Origin: CAVXGU01 sp963761615
Lineage (GTDB): Bacteria > Acidobacteriota > Vicinamibacteria > Vicinamibacterales > CAVVIG01
Reading direction: 5' to 3'
Assembly: GCA_963761615.1 (NCBI GenBank)
Contig: CAVXGU010000003.1
Span: 1,674,001 to 1,738,000, forward strand
DNA length: 64,000 bases
Numbering within the stretch: the stretch's first letter is position 1; every line of letters starts with the position of its first letter. The notes beneath the pieces were generated by a model that saw only the letters and a list, made by a program, of their open reading frames with translations, ran no database searches and had not been told where the DNA came from. Made by a program: the position numbers and the translations under genes. This document shows, in pieces, positions 26,695 to 35,054 of the stretch.

Positions 26695-26925
26695 TCAGTG
26701 GATTCGGTGACCCTCGTCGGCGCTGTCGAGGATCTGCCGCGCATCGTCGGCGTCCTCGTCGCGGACGAGGAGCTGCACGCCCTCGCCGGCCCATAGTCCC
26801 GGCTGGACGCCCCCCGCATCGTCGGCCTGGACGACGGCGCTGATGCCGGCGGCCTCGAGGACGCTCTTGGCGATGTCCGCCTCGATGTGGTTGAAGAACG
26901 AGCGGATGACGATCAGGCGGGACAT
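26695..26925 (-). CDS. DUF2007-family small protein
   Basis: 76 residues: SRLIVIRSFFNHIEADIAKSV, AAGISAVVQADDAGGVQPGL and VQLLVRDEDADDARQIL. This is the DUF2007 pattern, a small PII-like alpha/beta domain proposed to act in signalling, with no proven ligand. The Phe-Asn-His near the N-terminus, where the family usually has an aliphatic-E-A segment, continues into EADIAKSVLEA as expected. It is encoded 21 bases downstream of the UDP-xylose synthase on the same strand. Confidence 0.8.
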   Translation of the reverse strand: MSRLIVIRSFFNHIEADIAKSVLEAAGISAVVQADDAGGVQPGLWAGEGVQLLVRDEDADDARQILDSADEGHRIH

Positions 26926-26946
26926 GGGATGGGGGGCCCTGTCTCC

Positions 26947-27891
26947 TCAGCTCCCGGCGCCGACCTTGGCCCTGAAGTAGTCGATCGTCTTGACCAGTCC
27001 CTCCTCGAGCTGCACTTTCGGCTCCCAGGCGAGCAGCGCACGTGCGCGCGTGATGTCGGGCTGGCGGACCTTCGGGTCGTCGACGGGGAGGGGCTTGTGG
27101 ACGATCCGGCTCTTCGAGCCGGTCATCCGGATGATGGTCTGCGCGATCTCGAGAATCGTCGTCTCGCGCGGGTTGCCGATGTTGACCGGGTCGTTCACCG
27201 GCGACAGCATGAGGCGGATGATGCCGTCCACGAGGTCGGTGACATAGGTGAAGCTGCGCGTCTGGCTGCCGTCACCGAACACGGTGACGTCCTCGTGGCG
27301 GAGCGCCTGGGAGATGAACGCCGGCACGGCCCGGCCGTCGTGGATCCGCATCCTCGGGCCGTAGGTGTTGAAGATCCGGACGATCTTCGCGTCGAGGCCA
27401 TGGTAGCGGTGGTAGGCGGTCGTCATCGCTTCGGCGAACCGCTTGGCCTCGTCGTACACCCCGCGTGGACCGATCGGGTTGACGTTGCCCCAGTACGACT
27501 CCTTCTGGGGATGCTCCAGGGGGTCGCCGTACACCTCGGAGGTGGAGGCGAGGACGAAGCGCGCGCCCTTGGCCTTCGCGAGGCCCAGCGCCTTGTGCGT
27601 CCCCAGCGCGCCCACCTTCAGGGTCGGGATCGGGAGCTCGAGGTAGTCGATCGGGCTCGCCGGGCTGGCCCAATGCAGGACGAAGTCGACCGCTCCCTCG
27701 ATGTAGATGTAGTTCGTGACGTCGTGCTTGATGAACGTAAAGTCGCGGTTCACCAGGTGCGCGATGTTCGCGGTGTCTCCGGTGAGCAGGTTGTCGATGC
27801 CGATCACGGAATAGCCGCGATCGAGGAGTGTCTCGGCGAGGTGCGATCCGATGAATCCGGCGGCACCCGTGATGACGACGCGTTGGGACAT
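26947..27891 (-). CDS. UDP-glucuronate decarboxylase (UDP-xylose synthase), SDR family
   Basis: 314 residues from MSQRVVITGAAGFIGSHLAE (Rossmann GxxGxxG). Family marks of UXS follow: VDFVLHWASPASPIDYLELP, GALGTHKALGLAKAKGARF, LASTSEVYGDP, GPRGVYDEAKRFAE (catalytic Tyr/Lys) and the RIFNTYGPRM loop. It makes UDP-xylose from UDP-glucuronate using bound NAD. The product of ugd, encoded on the other arm of the locus, is its substrate. The ATG is preceded immediately by ten heptamer repeats. A longer N-terminus would consist only of repeat sequence and is rejected. Confidence 0.92.
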   Translation of the reverse strand: MSQRVVITGAAGFIGSHLAETLLDRGYSVIGIDNLLTGDTANIAHLVNRDFTFIKHDVTNYIYIEGAVDFVLHWASPASPIDYLELPIPTLKVGALGTHKALGLAKAKGARFVLASTSEVYGDPLEHPQKESYWGNVNPIGPRGVYDEAKRFAEAMTTAYHRYHGLDAKIVRIFNTYGPRMRIHDGRAVPAFISQALRHEDVTVFGDGSQTRSFTYVTDLVDGIIRLMLSPVNDPVNIGNPRETTILEIAQTIIRMTGSKSRIVHKPLPVDDPKVRQPDITRARALLAWEPKVQLEEGLVKTIDYFRAKVGAGS

Positions 27892-27894
27892 ACA

Positions 27895-27964
27895 GGCTCT
27901 CGGCTCTCGACTCTGGCTTCGGATTCTCGGCGTCTGGCTCCCGGCTCCGGGCTCCCGGCTTCGG
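27895..27964 (-). repeat. Ten degenerate heptamers before the UDP-xylose synthase start
   Basis: On the plus strand the units are GGCTCTC, GGCTCTC, GACTCTG, GCTTCGG, ATTCTCG, GCGTCTG, GCTCCCG, GCTCCGG, GCTCCCG and GCTTCGG. Read with the gene they are GAGAGCC-type, as before glpX, and end three bases before the ATG. A mirror arm lies at 28001-28028 beyond a 36-base unique centre with TCACG and CGTGA. Confidence 0.8.
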
Positions 27965-28000
27965 CCAGTCACGACGTGCCGCGGCAGCCGTGATGCGCCA

Positions 28001-28028
28001 GGAGCCGGGAGCCTGACGCCCGCAGCCT
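28001..28028 (+). repeat. Mirror-orientation heptamer arm after the sugar transferase gene
   Basis: GGAGCCG, GGAGCCT, GACGCCC and GCAGCCT follow each other without gap and reach the stop codon of the sugar transferase. They are in the opposite orientation to the 27895-27964 block, so the two arms could pair. Confidence 0.65.
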
Positions 28029-29466
28029 AGTATGCGTGCTTGTGGAAGAACCCGCGAACGAGGGTGAGCCACATGATCTTGAGATCGAGACGCACCGACC
28101 AGTTCTCGATGTAGTAGAGATCGTACTCGATCCGCTTCTCGATCGACGTGTTGCCGCGCCAGCCGTTCACCTGGGCCCAGCCGGTGATGCCCGCCTTCAC
28201 CTTGTGGCGCAGCATGTACTGCGGGATCTTGTGCTTGAACTGGGCGACGAACAGCGGCCGCTCGGGGCGCGGTCCCACGATCGACATGTCGCCCCGGAGG
28301 ACGTTCCAGAGCTGCGGCAGTTCGTCGATGTTCGACCGGCGCAGCAGCTTGCCGAGCGGCGTCCGCCGCGGATCGTCCTCGCGCGCCCAGACGGGGCCCG
28401 TCTCCCGTTCGGCGTCGTGGAGCATCGATCGGAACTTGTAGATCGTGAACGGCTTGCCGACCAGGCCCGTCCGTTCCTGCCGGTAGAAGACCGGGCCGGG
28501 GGATGTCAGCTTCACCAGGGCCGCGACGATGGCGAGGGGCGCCGCCAGGACGACGAGCGCGACGCTCGAGATGGCCACGTCGAGCACGCGCTTGACGGCG
28601 GCGTTGAAGCCCTGGAGCGGCGTGTCGTTGATGTTGATGACCGGCACGCCGTCGAGATCCTCGAGGCGCGCCCGCAGCGCGAGCACCTGCAGGAGGTCCG
28701 GCACGACCCGTACGTCCACCATCTCGCGGCTCGTGCGCTCGATGAGGTCCAGCATGCGGACGTGCTGATCCGGCGGCAGCGCGACGTAGAGGTGATCCAC
28801 GCCCTCCCGCGCGGCGATTTCCGCCGCATCGTCCAGCGTCCCGAGCAGGGGCAGCCCGCGGTAGCCGAGGTGGTCGCCCACGGCGCGATCGTCGACGAAG
28901 CCGACGATCTGATAGCCGAGCTCGCGGTGCTCGAGGATCTTGTCGGCGACCAGGCGGCCGAGCTCGCCGGCGCCGGCGATCAGGATGCGCTTGAGGCCGA
29001 TGCCCGCGCGCCAGCGGCGCTCGAGGATCTCCCGCACGAGCTCGCGCGAGGCGAACGTGAAGAGGACGTTCAGGATGAGGAAGAGGGCCCAGACGGCCTG
29101 CGACACCTCGAACGTGCCGCGGCCCTTGGCGGCGTCCGACACCCAGTAGGTCTGCACGTACAGCGTGGCGACGATCCCGAAGACGACGGCGAGAATCGTG
29201 CCGACGAAGACCGAGAAGAAGTCGTCCACACGCGATCGACCGCGACGCAGCCGGTAGAGGTTCTGCAGGTGGAAGGCGAGCGGCACCAGCGCGGCGATGA
29301 ACGGCAGCACCATGACGTACTGCCGGAACGGCGGGACGCCCTTGGTGATCGGAATGAGCGGCGTGTAGAAGCGGATCAGGTACGCGAGGATGAACGCCGA
29401 CACGCCCAGCAGCGCGTCGGAGGAGACATGGAACGCGACGAGTAGTCGGTTGTGGCGTCTCACCAT
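28027..29466 (-). CDS. Polyprenyl-phosphate sugar-1-phosphate transferase (WcaJ/WbaP-like)
   Basis: 479-residue initiating enzyme of exopolysaccharide or capsule synthesis; it loads the first sugar phosphate onto undecaprenyl phosphate at the inner membrane. The N-terminal membrane helices include FHVSSDALLGVSAFILAYLI. A CoA-binding-like domain (ILIAGAGELGRLVADKI, VGFVDDRAVGDH) follows. The catalytic domain has KRVLDVAISSVALVVLAAPL, SPGPVFYRQERTGLVGKPF, KFRSM, RRSNIDELPQLWNVLRGDMS, GPRPERPLFV and GITGWAQVNGWRGNTS. The start overlaps the next upstream gene's stop by 7 bases. Confidence 0.94.
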   Translation of the reverse strand: MVRRHNRLLVAFHVSSDALLGVSAFILAYLIRFYTPLIPITKGVPPFRQYVMVLPFIAALVPLAFHLQNLYRLRRGRSRVDDFFSVFVGTILAVVFGIVATLYVQTYWVSDAAKGRGTFEVSQAVWALFLILNVLFTFASRELVREILERRWRAGIGLKRILIAGAGELGRLVADKILEHRELGYQIVGFVDDRAVGDHLGYRGLPLLGTLDDAAEIAAREGVDHLYVALPPDQHVRMLDLIERTSREMVDVRVVPDLLQVLALRARLEDLDGVPVININDTPLQGFNAAVKRVLDVAISSVALVVLAAPLAIVAALVKLTSPGPVFYRQERTGLVGKPFTIYKFRSMLHDAERETGPVWAREDDPRRTPLGKLLRRSNIDELPQLWNVLRGDMSIVGPRPERPLFVAQFKHKIPQYMLRHKVKAGITGWAQVNGWRGNTSIEKRIEYDLYYIENWSVRLDLKIMWLTLVRGFFHKHAY

Positions 29467-30572
29467 GTCGTCGATTCAGGCGCCGCGTACGTGTCCGCGA
29501 CCAGCGCCGCCATCTCGTCGCCGAATCGGGCGCGCCCGAAACGCACGGCGTGGCGGCGAATGGCGTCCGCGTCCCAGCGGCCGTCGATCGCCCGCGCGAC
29601 GGCCGCCGCAAAGACTTCGACCCCCGGCTCCTCGACCAGCACGCCCGTGAGCCCCGACGCGACGGTCTCGACCGCGCCCCCGCGGCCGAGCGCGACGACC
29701 GGCCGGCCGCAGGCCTGCGCCTCGAGCGGGACGATGCCGAAGTCCTCTTCGCCGGGCAGCAGCGTCACCGCGGCGCGCCGGTAGGCCGCCCGCACGTCCT
29801 CGTCGCTCAGCCGGCCGGTGAACGTCACGTCGGCGCCCGCCGCGGCGCGCTCCAGCCTCGTGCGATCCGGACCGTCGCCGACGATGGTGAGCGGCACGTG
29901 CGCCTGCCGGCAGGCCTCGATGGCGACGTCCAGCCGCTTGTAGGGCACGAGCGCCGACACCACGAGCGCGCGGCGGTCCGCGGCGTCGCCATCCGGGCAG
30001 AAGAAATCGGTGTCGACCGGCGGGTAAATCACGCTCGCCTCGCGATTATAGTATCGGTGGATCCTCCCCGCAACGTAATGAGAGATCGCGACATAGCGGT
30101 CCGCGCGGTCCGCCGTCGCCCGGTCCCAGTGCGCCAGGCGGCGCATGAGCGGGCGCATGATCGCGCTGCCGACGGCGCCCAGCCGGTCCGGTCCGAAGTA
30201 CGCGTCGAACTGGTCCCACGCGTAGCGCATCGGCGTCAGGCAATAGCAGAGATGGCGCGTGCGGGCCGGATGCACGACCGACTTCACGCAGCAGTGGCTC
30301 ACGCTGAGGACGAGGTCGAAGCGGTCGAATGCGAACTGCCGGACCGCGAGGGGAAATACCGGCAGGTAGTAGCGGTACCACCGCGCGACGCCCGGCAGGT
30401 GCTGGACGAACGAGGTGTGCCGCGGCAGCCGCTCGATCGTCGGCGACACCGAGCCGGGGACGTGGACGAGGGTGAAGAGCTCGGCGTCGGGAAAGCGCTC
30501 GCACAGGACCTCGAGGGCTTTCTCGCCGCCCCGCATCCCGGTGAGCCAGTCATGGACGAGCGCCAGCTTCAT
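29460..30572 (-). CDS. Glycosyltransferase family 4
   Basis: 370 residues from MKLALVHDWLTGMRGGEKAL, the usual opening of this EPS-locus subfamily. The GT-B donor domain has VVSALVPYKRLDVAIEACR, TIVGDGPDRTRLE, FTGRLSDEDVRAAYRRA and the nucleotide-sugar motif LLPGEEDFGIVPLEAQACGRPVVALGRGG (E-x7-E). It is cytoplasmic or peripheral at the inner membrane and adds a sugar to the lipid-linked oligosaccharide. It is translationally coupled to the sugar transferase. The 113-base spacer upstream holds GGGCACAAC-type short repeats and no gene. Confidence 0.9.
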   Translation of the reverse strand: MKLALVHDWLTGMRGGEKALEVLCERFPDAELFTLVHVPGSVSPTIERLPRHTSFVQHLPGVARWYRYYLPVFPLAVRQFAFDRFDLVLSVSHCCVKSVVHPARTRHLCYCLTPMRYAWDQFDAYFGPDRLGAVGSAIMRPLMRRLAHWDRATADRADRYVAISHYVAGRIHRYYNREASVIYPPVDTDFFCPDGDAADRRALVVSALVPYKRLDVAIEACRQAHVPLTIVGDGPDRTRLERAAAGADVTFTGRLSDEDVRAAYRRAAVTLLPGEEDFGIVPLEAQACGRPVVALGRGGAVETVASGLTGVLVEEPGVEVFAAAVARAIDGRWDADAIRRHAVRFGRARFGDEMAALVADTYAAPESTTW

Positions 30573-30685
30573 CGCCGACCGCCCGGGCGCGGAGAAACAC
30601 GGCCGCACCGGCGCCGAGACGACGAAGCGCGCTCGGTCCGATCAGGCACGACGGGCACAACGGGCACAAGGAGGTGCGGGGTGGC

Positions 30686-31795
30686 TCACCGGCCGACCTC
30701 GCCGTAAATCTCGCGGATGCGGCGCGCCGAGGCCTCCCACGAGAACTGCCGGGCGCGGGCCAGTCCCCGCGCGCGCAGGTCGCGGCGCAGCGCGGCGTCG
30801 GTCAGCGCGCGCGTGAGGCCATCGGCGATCGCCGCCGGATCGTACGGGTCCACCAGCAGCGCGGCATCGTCGGTCACCTCGGGGAGCGAGGAGACGTTCG
30901 ACGTCACGACGGGCGTGCCGCTCGCCATGGCCTCGAGCGGGGGCAGGCCGAAGCCCTCGTAGAGCGACGGGAACACGAACACGGACGCCAGCCGGTACAT
31001 GACCGCCAGCGTCTCGTCGGGGAGGTAGCCGAGGAACCGCACGTGGCCGTGCAGGCGGTGGCGGTGTACCGCCCGACGCAGCGACGCGTACTTCGAGATG
31101 TCGTCCCCGATCAGGACGAGCCGGACGTGATCGAGGCCGCGCTGCCGGACCAGGGCGAACGCCTCGATCAGGCGCTCGAGGTTCTTGTGCGGCTTGACGT
31201 TCCCGGCGTAGAGCACGAACTCGCCGCTCAGCTGATACCGCTCCCGCACGCCGTCGACCGCTTCCGTGCTCGGCTCCTCGCCGAATCGCTCGTCGTAGGC
31301 GTTGTAGATGACGTCGATCTTCTCCGGCGGGAGGTCGACGAACCGCAGGATGTCCGTCTTCGAGCTCTCCGAGACGGTCAGCACCCGGGTCGACCGGCGG
31401 GCGGCCGTCGCGATCGACGCGCGCGCATAGGTCAATGCCAGGCGGCCGGGGAGGTACTCGGGGAACATGAGATGGATGCAGTCGTGGATCGTCACCACCG
31501 ACGGCACCGACACGAGTCGCGGGAGTACGTAGTGTGGCGCGTGGAAGAGGGTCACGCGCTCGCGCCGCAGCGCGAGCGGGATCCGCACCTGCTCGGTGAC
31601 CGAGTAGTTACCCGCCGGCTCCGGAACCGCGCGGAAGTTCTGCCCCAGGCAGGCCAGCGCCTCGCGATCCTCGGGACGGCACAGCAGCACGAACTCGGTC
31701 TCGCGGTCGAGCCGGGCCAGCTGGCGCAGGAGGTTGCGAATGTAGGTGCCGATGCCGAAGTCGTGGAGCTTCCGCGCGTCTATCCCGATGCGCAC
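30686..31795 (-). CDS. Glycosyltransferase family 4 (mannosyltransferase-like)
   Basis: 369 residues from the GTG at 31795 (VRIGIDARKLHDFGIGTYIRNLL), chosen over the TTG three bases earlier because TATCAT stands seven bases upstream. The GT-B features are VVTIHDCIHLMFPEYLP, VLTVSESSKTDIL, VLYAGNVKPHKNLERLIEAF and FLGYLPDETLAVMYRLASVFVFPSLYEGFGLPPLEAMASGTPVVTS. The E-x7-E motif is intact. It closely resembles the two other GT4 genes upstream on the same strand, which suggests duplication within the locus. Confidence 0.9.
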   Translation of the reverse strand: MRIGIDARKLHDFGIGTYIRNLLRQLARLDRETEFVLLCRPEDREALACLGQNFRAVPEPAGNYSVTEQVRIPLALRRERVTLFHAPHYVLPRLVSVPSVVTIHDCIHLMFPEYLPGRLALTYARASIATAARRSTRVLTVSESSKTDILRFVDLPPEKIDVIYNAYDERFGEEPSTEAVDGVRERYQLSGEFVLYAGNVKPHKNLERLIEAFALVRQRGLDHVRLVLIGDDISKYASLRRAVHRHRLHGHVRFLGYLPDETLAVMYRLASVFVFPSLYEGFGLPPLEAMASGTPVVTSNVSSLPEVTDDAALLVDPYDPAAIADGLTRALTDAALRRDLRARGLARARQFSWEASARRIREIYGEVGR

Positions 31796-31932
31796 CAATA
31801 CAATGATAACTGCAGGGGTTCGCGATCGGCGGTCCGTTCCTCAGGTCGGCCGATTCCTCCGTTTCCCCGTCTCCCGGCTGCCCGGTTCTTCCGTTTCCGC
31901 TCGAGTTCCTGGTCTTCCCGGTTCCCAGTTCG

Positions 31933-33180
31933 TCAGGGCGTCCAGGCCGGATTGTCGAGGCGATACCGCCGCCGCAGGTCCCGGCGTGTGCCCGGGAAGA
32001 CGCCCGCCCGCCGCGCCGCCTCGTCGGCGGCCCGGAGATCGTCGCGGATCGCCCCGCCGGTCTGTTGGAGCTGGGCGAAGGCGCCGGAGCATCCTGGCGC
32101 GACCACACCGGCCATGGCGTGCGTGTCGAACAAGGCGAACCACGGGCGGGAGAAGCTGCCCGCGACGGGCCCGGCGTAGCAGTCGGCGACGAAGCCGCTC
32201 CAGTAGGCGTCGAGGGCGTCGGCGCGCCGTGCGAGCTGGCCGAGGGTCCGATCGAAGGCCGCCGTCCCGTCGGCGCGCAGCGCGTCCGCGGTCGACGGGC
32301 GCGCGGGGGAGAGGTTCTCCAGGCCGGGGTCGGACGTTGACGGCGGGGGCGTCGAACGGCCGGCCAGCAGGTCCCTCGCGTAGTCGATCGCCACGGCGAA
32401 ATTCAGTCCCTGCCGCTCCTGGAATCCCATCGTCGTGATGCCGATGGCAATCCCGTCGCGGTCGAGCAGTGGGCCGCCGCTGTTGCCGGGGTTGGCGGCG
32501 GCGTCGGTCTGGACGAGCAGTGCGGTACCGGTCTGGCGCAGGGCGCTGACGATGCCGCGCGTGACCGTGTTCTGGAGCGTCCCGAGCGCCGAGCCGATCG
32601 CGATGACCTCCGCGCCCGGGCGGACCGCGAATGCCGATCCGAGGGGAATCACGGGCTGGCCGTCGACGGGCGGGGAGACCTTCAGAACCGCCAGGTCGAC
32701 GGCTCGCGACACGGTGTCGACGCGCGCGTGGAGATCGGCGCCGGCGGCCGTGTGGATGGAGACGGAGAAGTTCTCCCCCACGACGTGGGCGTTGGTGAGG
32801 AGGGTGTCGGGGCTGACGAAGAACCCACTGCCCCTGGACGTGCCGGCATCGACGCGGACGACGGCGGGGAGGGCGCGGCTCACGACGGTTTCGATGGAGG
32901 CGTCAGGCCCGGGCGGCGGGGGCGCGGGAGCCGGATCCGGTCGTCGTGGCGTCGACGGTGGTTCGGGCGCGGGCGGGGCGGGCGTGTCGTCGGGGCTCGA
33001 CGGTGGAGCCGGCGCCTCCGGCAGGACCGGCGGCGCCGCGGCCCGTGCGGTCGGCGCCGCGGGCGCGGTGGAGCGGCGCCCGCCGAAGACGATCGCGCCG
33101 AATGCCACGAGGGCGACGGCGACAGCCAGCACCCCCAGTGCCGTCAGCACCGTCGTCCCGCCGATCGGACGCTCGGTCAT
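31933..33180 (-). CDS. Membrane-anchored trypsin-like serine protease (HtrA/DegP-like, no PDZ)
   Basis: 415 residues from MTERPIGG. One N-terminal membrane helix (TVLTALGVLAVAVALVAFGAIVF) is followed by a Pro/Ala-rich linker and an S1C-type protease domain. The triad is visible: His in LLTNAHVVG, Asp in SRAVDLAVLKV and Ser in NPGNSGGPLLDRDG. No PDZ domain follows. Instead there are about 140 residues with cysteines and Trp, of no recognised type. It lies inside the glycosyltransferase cluster, two bases downstream of a GT2 gene, so it may process a protein of the same surface pathway. Confidence 0.87.
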   Translation of the reverse strand: MTERPIGGTTVLTALGVLAVAVALVAFGAIVFGGRRSTAPAAPTARAAAPPVLPEAPAPPSSPDDTPAPPAPEPPSTPRRPDPAPAPPPPGPDASIETVVSRALPAVVRVDAGTSRGSGFFVSPDTLLTNAHVVGENFSVSIHTAAGADLHARVDTVSRAVDLAVLKVSPPVDGQPVIPLGSAFAVRPGAEVIAIGSALGTLQNTVTRGIVSALRQTGTALLVQTDAAANPGNSGGPLLDRDGIAIGITTMGFQERQGLNFAVAIDYARDLLAGRSTPPPSTSDPGLENLSPARPSTADALRADGTAAFDRTLGQLARRADALDAYWSGFVADCYAGPVAGSFSRPWFALFDTHAMAGVVAPGCSGAFAQLQQTGGAIRDDLRAADEAARRAGVFPGTRRDLRRRYRLDNPAWTP

Positions 33181-33182
33181 GT

Positions 33183-33986
33183 TCACCCCATCATCCGCAG
33201 GTACAGACGCAGCCACTTCACGGCCGCCGGATGGTGCTTCTCGTAGAAGGCGATCCGGCTGCGCCGGTACGCAGCGCGCGTCGCCGCCGGCGCGCTCGCG
33301 GCCGACCGCCCGCGGGCGTGCACCACTTCCACTGCTGGGGTAAACCTGACGATACCGCCGCGGGCCCGGATCGCGGCGCAAAAATCCACATCCTCGAGAT
33401 ACATGAAATAGCGCTCGTCGAGCCAGCCGACGGCTTCGGCCGCGTCCCGTCTCACCAGGAGGCACGCGCCGCTCACCCAGTCGGGCGTGCCCTCGCGGCG
33501 GGTGAGGCGATCGACGTACCCCGCCAGGACGGGGATCCCCGCGGCGTGGGCCCGTTGCAGGCACTTCTGTCGGATTTCGCTGAAGGGGCCGACCATCCTG
33601 CCGAACGACAGCTCGGCGCGGCCGCGGGTGTCCACGAGGCGGGGGCCGACAATCGCCGTCCGGGAATCCCGGTGCAGCTCGGCGAGCAGCCGGTCCAGGC
33701 CGCCCTCGGGCATGACCGTGTCGCTGTTGAGGAGCAGCAGGCTGGCGCCGTCACTGGCCCGGATCCCGATGTTGGTGCCCCGGGCGAAGCCCACATTGCC
33801 GCCCGCGCCCAGCACGCGTACGCCCTCGAAGCGCCGCGCCAGGTCCGCGCTGCCGTCGGTCGATGCGTTGTCGACCACGATGGTCTCGTGGGACGCGCGG
33901 GGCGGGCCGGCGGCGAGCGAGGCGAGGCATCGTTCGAGGTCGGCGCGCGCGTTGAAGCTGACGATGACGATGGAGAGGTCGATCAC
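33183..33986 (-). CDS. Glycosyltransferase family 2
   Basis: 267 residues from a GTG start that overlaps the upstream stop (GTGA). GT-A features are IDLSIVIVSFNARADLERCL, IVVDNASTDGSADLARRF, NVGFARGTNIGIR, LLLLNSDTVMPEGG (DxD-like NSD) and GACLLVRRDAAEAVGWLDERYFMYLEDVDFC. This is the rhamnosyltransferase-like type common in O-antigen and EPS loci. The donor and acceptor cannot be told. Confidence 0.9.
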   Translation of the reverse strand: MIDLSIVIVSFNARADLERCLASLAAGPPRASHETIVVDNASTDGSADLARRFEGVRVLGAGGNVGFARGTNIGIRASDGASLLLLNSDTVMPEGGLDRLLAELHRDSRTAIVGPRLVDTRGRAELSFGRMVGPFSEIRQKCLQRAHAAGIPVLAGYVDRLTRREGTPDWVSGACLLVRRDAAEAVGWLDERYFMYLEDVDFCAAIRARGGIVRFTPAVEVVHARGRSAASAPAATRAAYRRSRIAFYEKHHPAAVKWLRLYLRMMG

Positions 33987-35054
33987 GCCTGCGCCTCCAG
34001 CAGCGCGAGCGTGTCGTGCGCGGCGCGGGCCCAGTCGTAGCGCGCCAGCACGTCCGCCGAGGCGGCGCGGATGCGGGCCCGCTCCGCCTCGTCGAAGAGC
34101 GCCCGATTCGAGCGCCTGCGCGGTCGCGGCGATGTCGCCGCGCGCGACGTAGAGCGCGGCGTCGCGGCAGCTCTCGCGCGCGACCGGCGTGTCGAGCAGC
34201 ACGGGGGGCACGTCCCGGGCGAGGGCCTCGAGCGGCGTCAGGCCGAGACCCTCGTATTCCGACAGGAATGCGAACGCCCGCGCCGCGGCATACAGCTCGT
34301 CCAGGCGTGCGTCGTCGACATAGCGCTGCCATCTGACGAACCCGGCGGCGCCCTCGGCCGCGATGACGCGGTCGAGATCCTCGTGGGGACAGGTCCGGTT
34401 GTCGCCGACGACGTCGAGCGAGACGCCGGGACGCCTCCCGGCGAGACGGGCCACCGCCCGGACGAGATCCGGTACGTGGCGGCGGTTGAAGACCGAGCCG
34501 ACGAACAGGATCCTGGCCTCGAGGCGCGGGGTGGCCGGGCGGCGGGTCCCTCGGTCGATCCCGGGGGGAATCACGTGGATGCGGTCCGCGGGAACGGCGA
34601 GACGCTCCTGGATCTCGCGTTTGGAGAACTCCGAGATCGTGATGACGGCGCGGGCGCGGTGTGCCGACTGCCGCGTCAGCAGACGGCGCCGGGCGCCTTC
34701 CCGGACGCGGTACCACTCGGGGTGCGCGGCGAACGAGACGTCGTGGATCGCGACGACGATCGGTGTGGCCAGGCGCAGCGGCACCGTGTAGCCCGGGCCG
34801 AAGAAGACGTCGAGGCGGTCGCTCTCCGCCGCGCGCCTCAAGTCCCCCTGCTCCCAGCGCGTGCCGCCGCCGCCGGGCACGACGCGGTGTTCGACCCGCG
34901 GACCGAACGCCCGGGCGATGGCCGCCGGACTGTACAGGACGAGCTCATGGCGAAGTCCTTCGCGCCTCGCCCACGCGTCCAGCAGGCCGCCCAGGTAGCG
35001 GCCGACGCCGGTGACGTGTCCCGAGAGCTCGCGCGCGTCGACGCCGATTCGCAT
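33983..35054 (-). CDS. Glycosyltransferase family 4, with an apparent one-base frameshift near the C-terminus
   Basis: Starts MRIGVDARELSGHVTGVGRYLGG and shows VVAIHDVSFAAHPEWYR, VITISEFSKREIQERL, ILFVGSVFNRRHVPDLVRA and FLSEYEGLGLTPLEALARDVPPVLLD. After QALES the frame changes to an Arg/Gly-rich read-through that runs into the GT2 gene. Removing one base from the CCC at 34102-34104 restores ALFDEAERARIRAASADVLA and RYDWARAAHDTLALLEAQA, with a stop at 33983-33985 that overlaps the GT2 start. The repaired protein has 356 residues. Confidence 0.87.

Noticed and set aside
27892..27972. Longer N-terminus for the UDP-xylose synthase
   Set aside because: The added residues are only translated heptamer repeat; the Rossmann motif begins right after the ATG at 27891.
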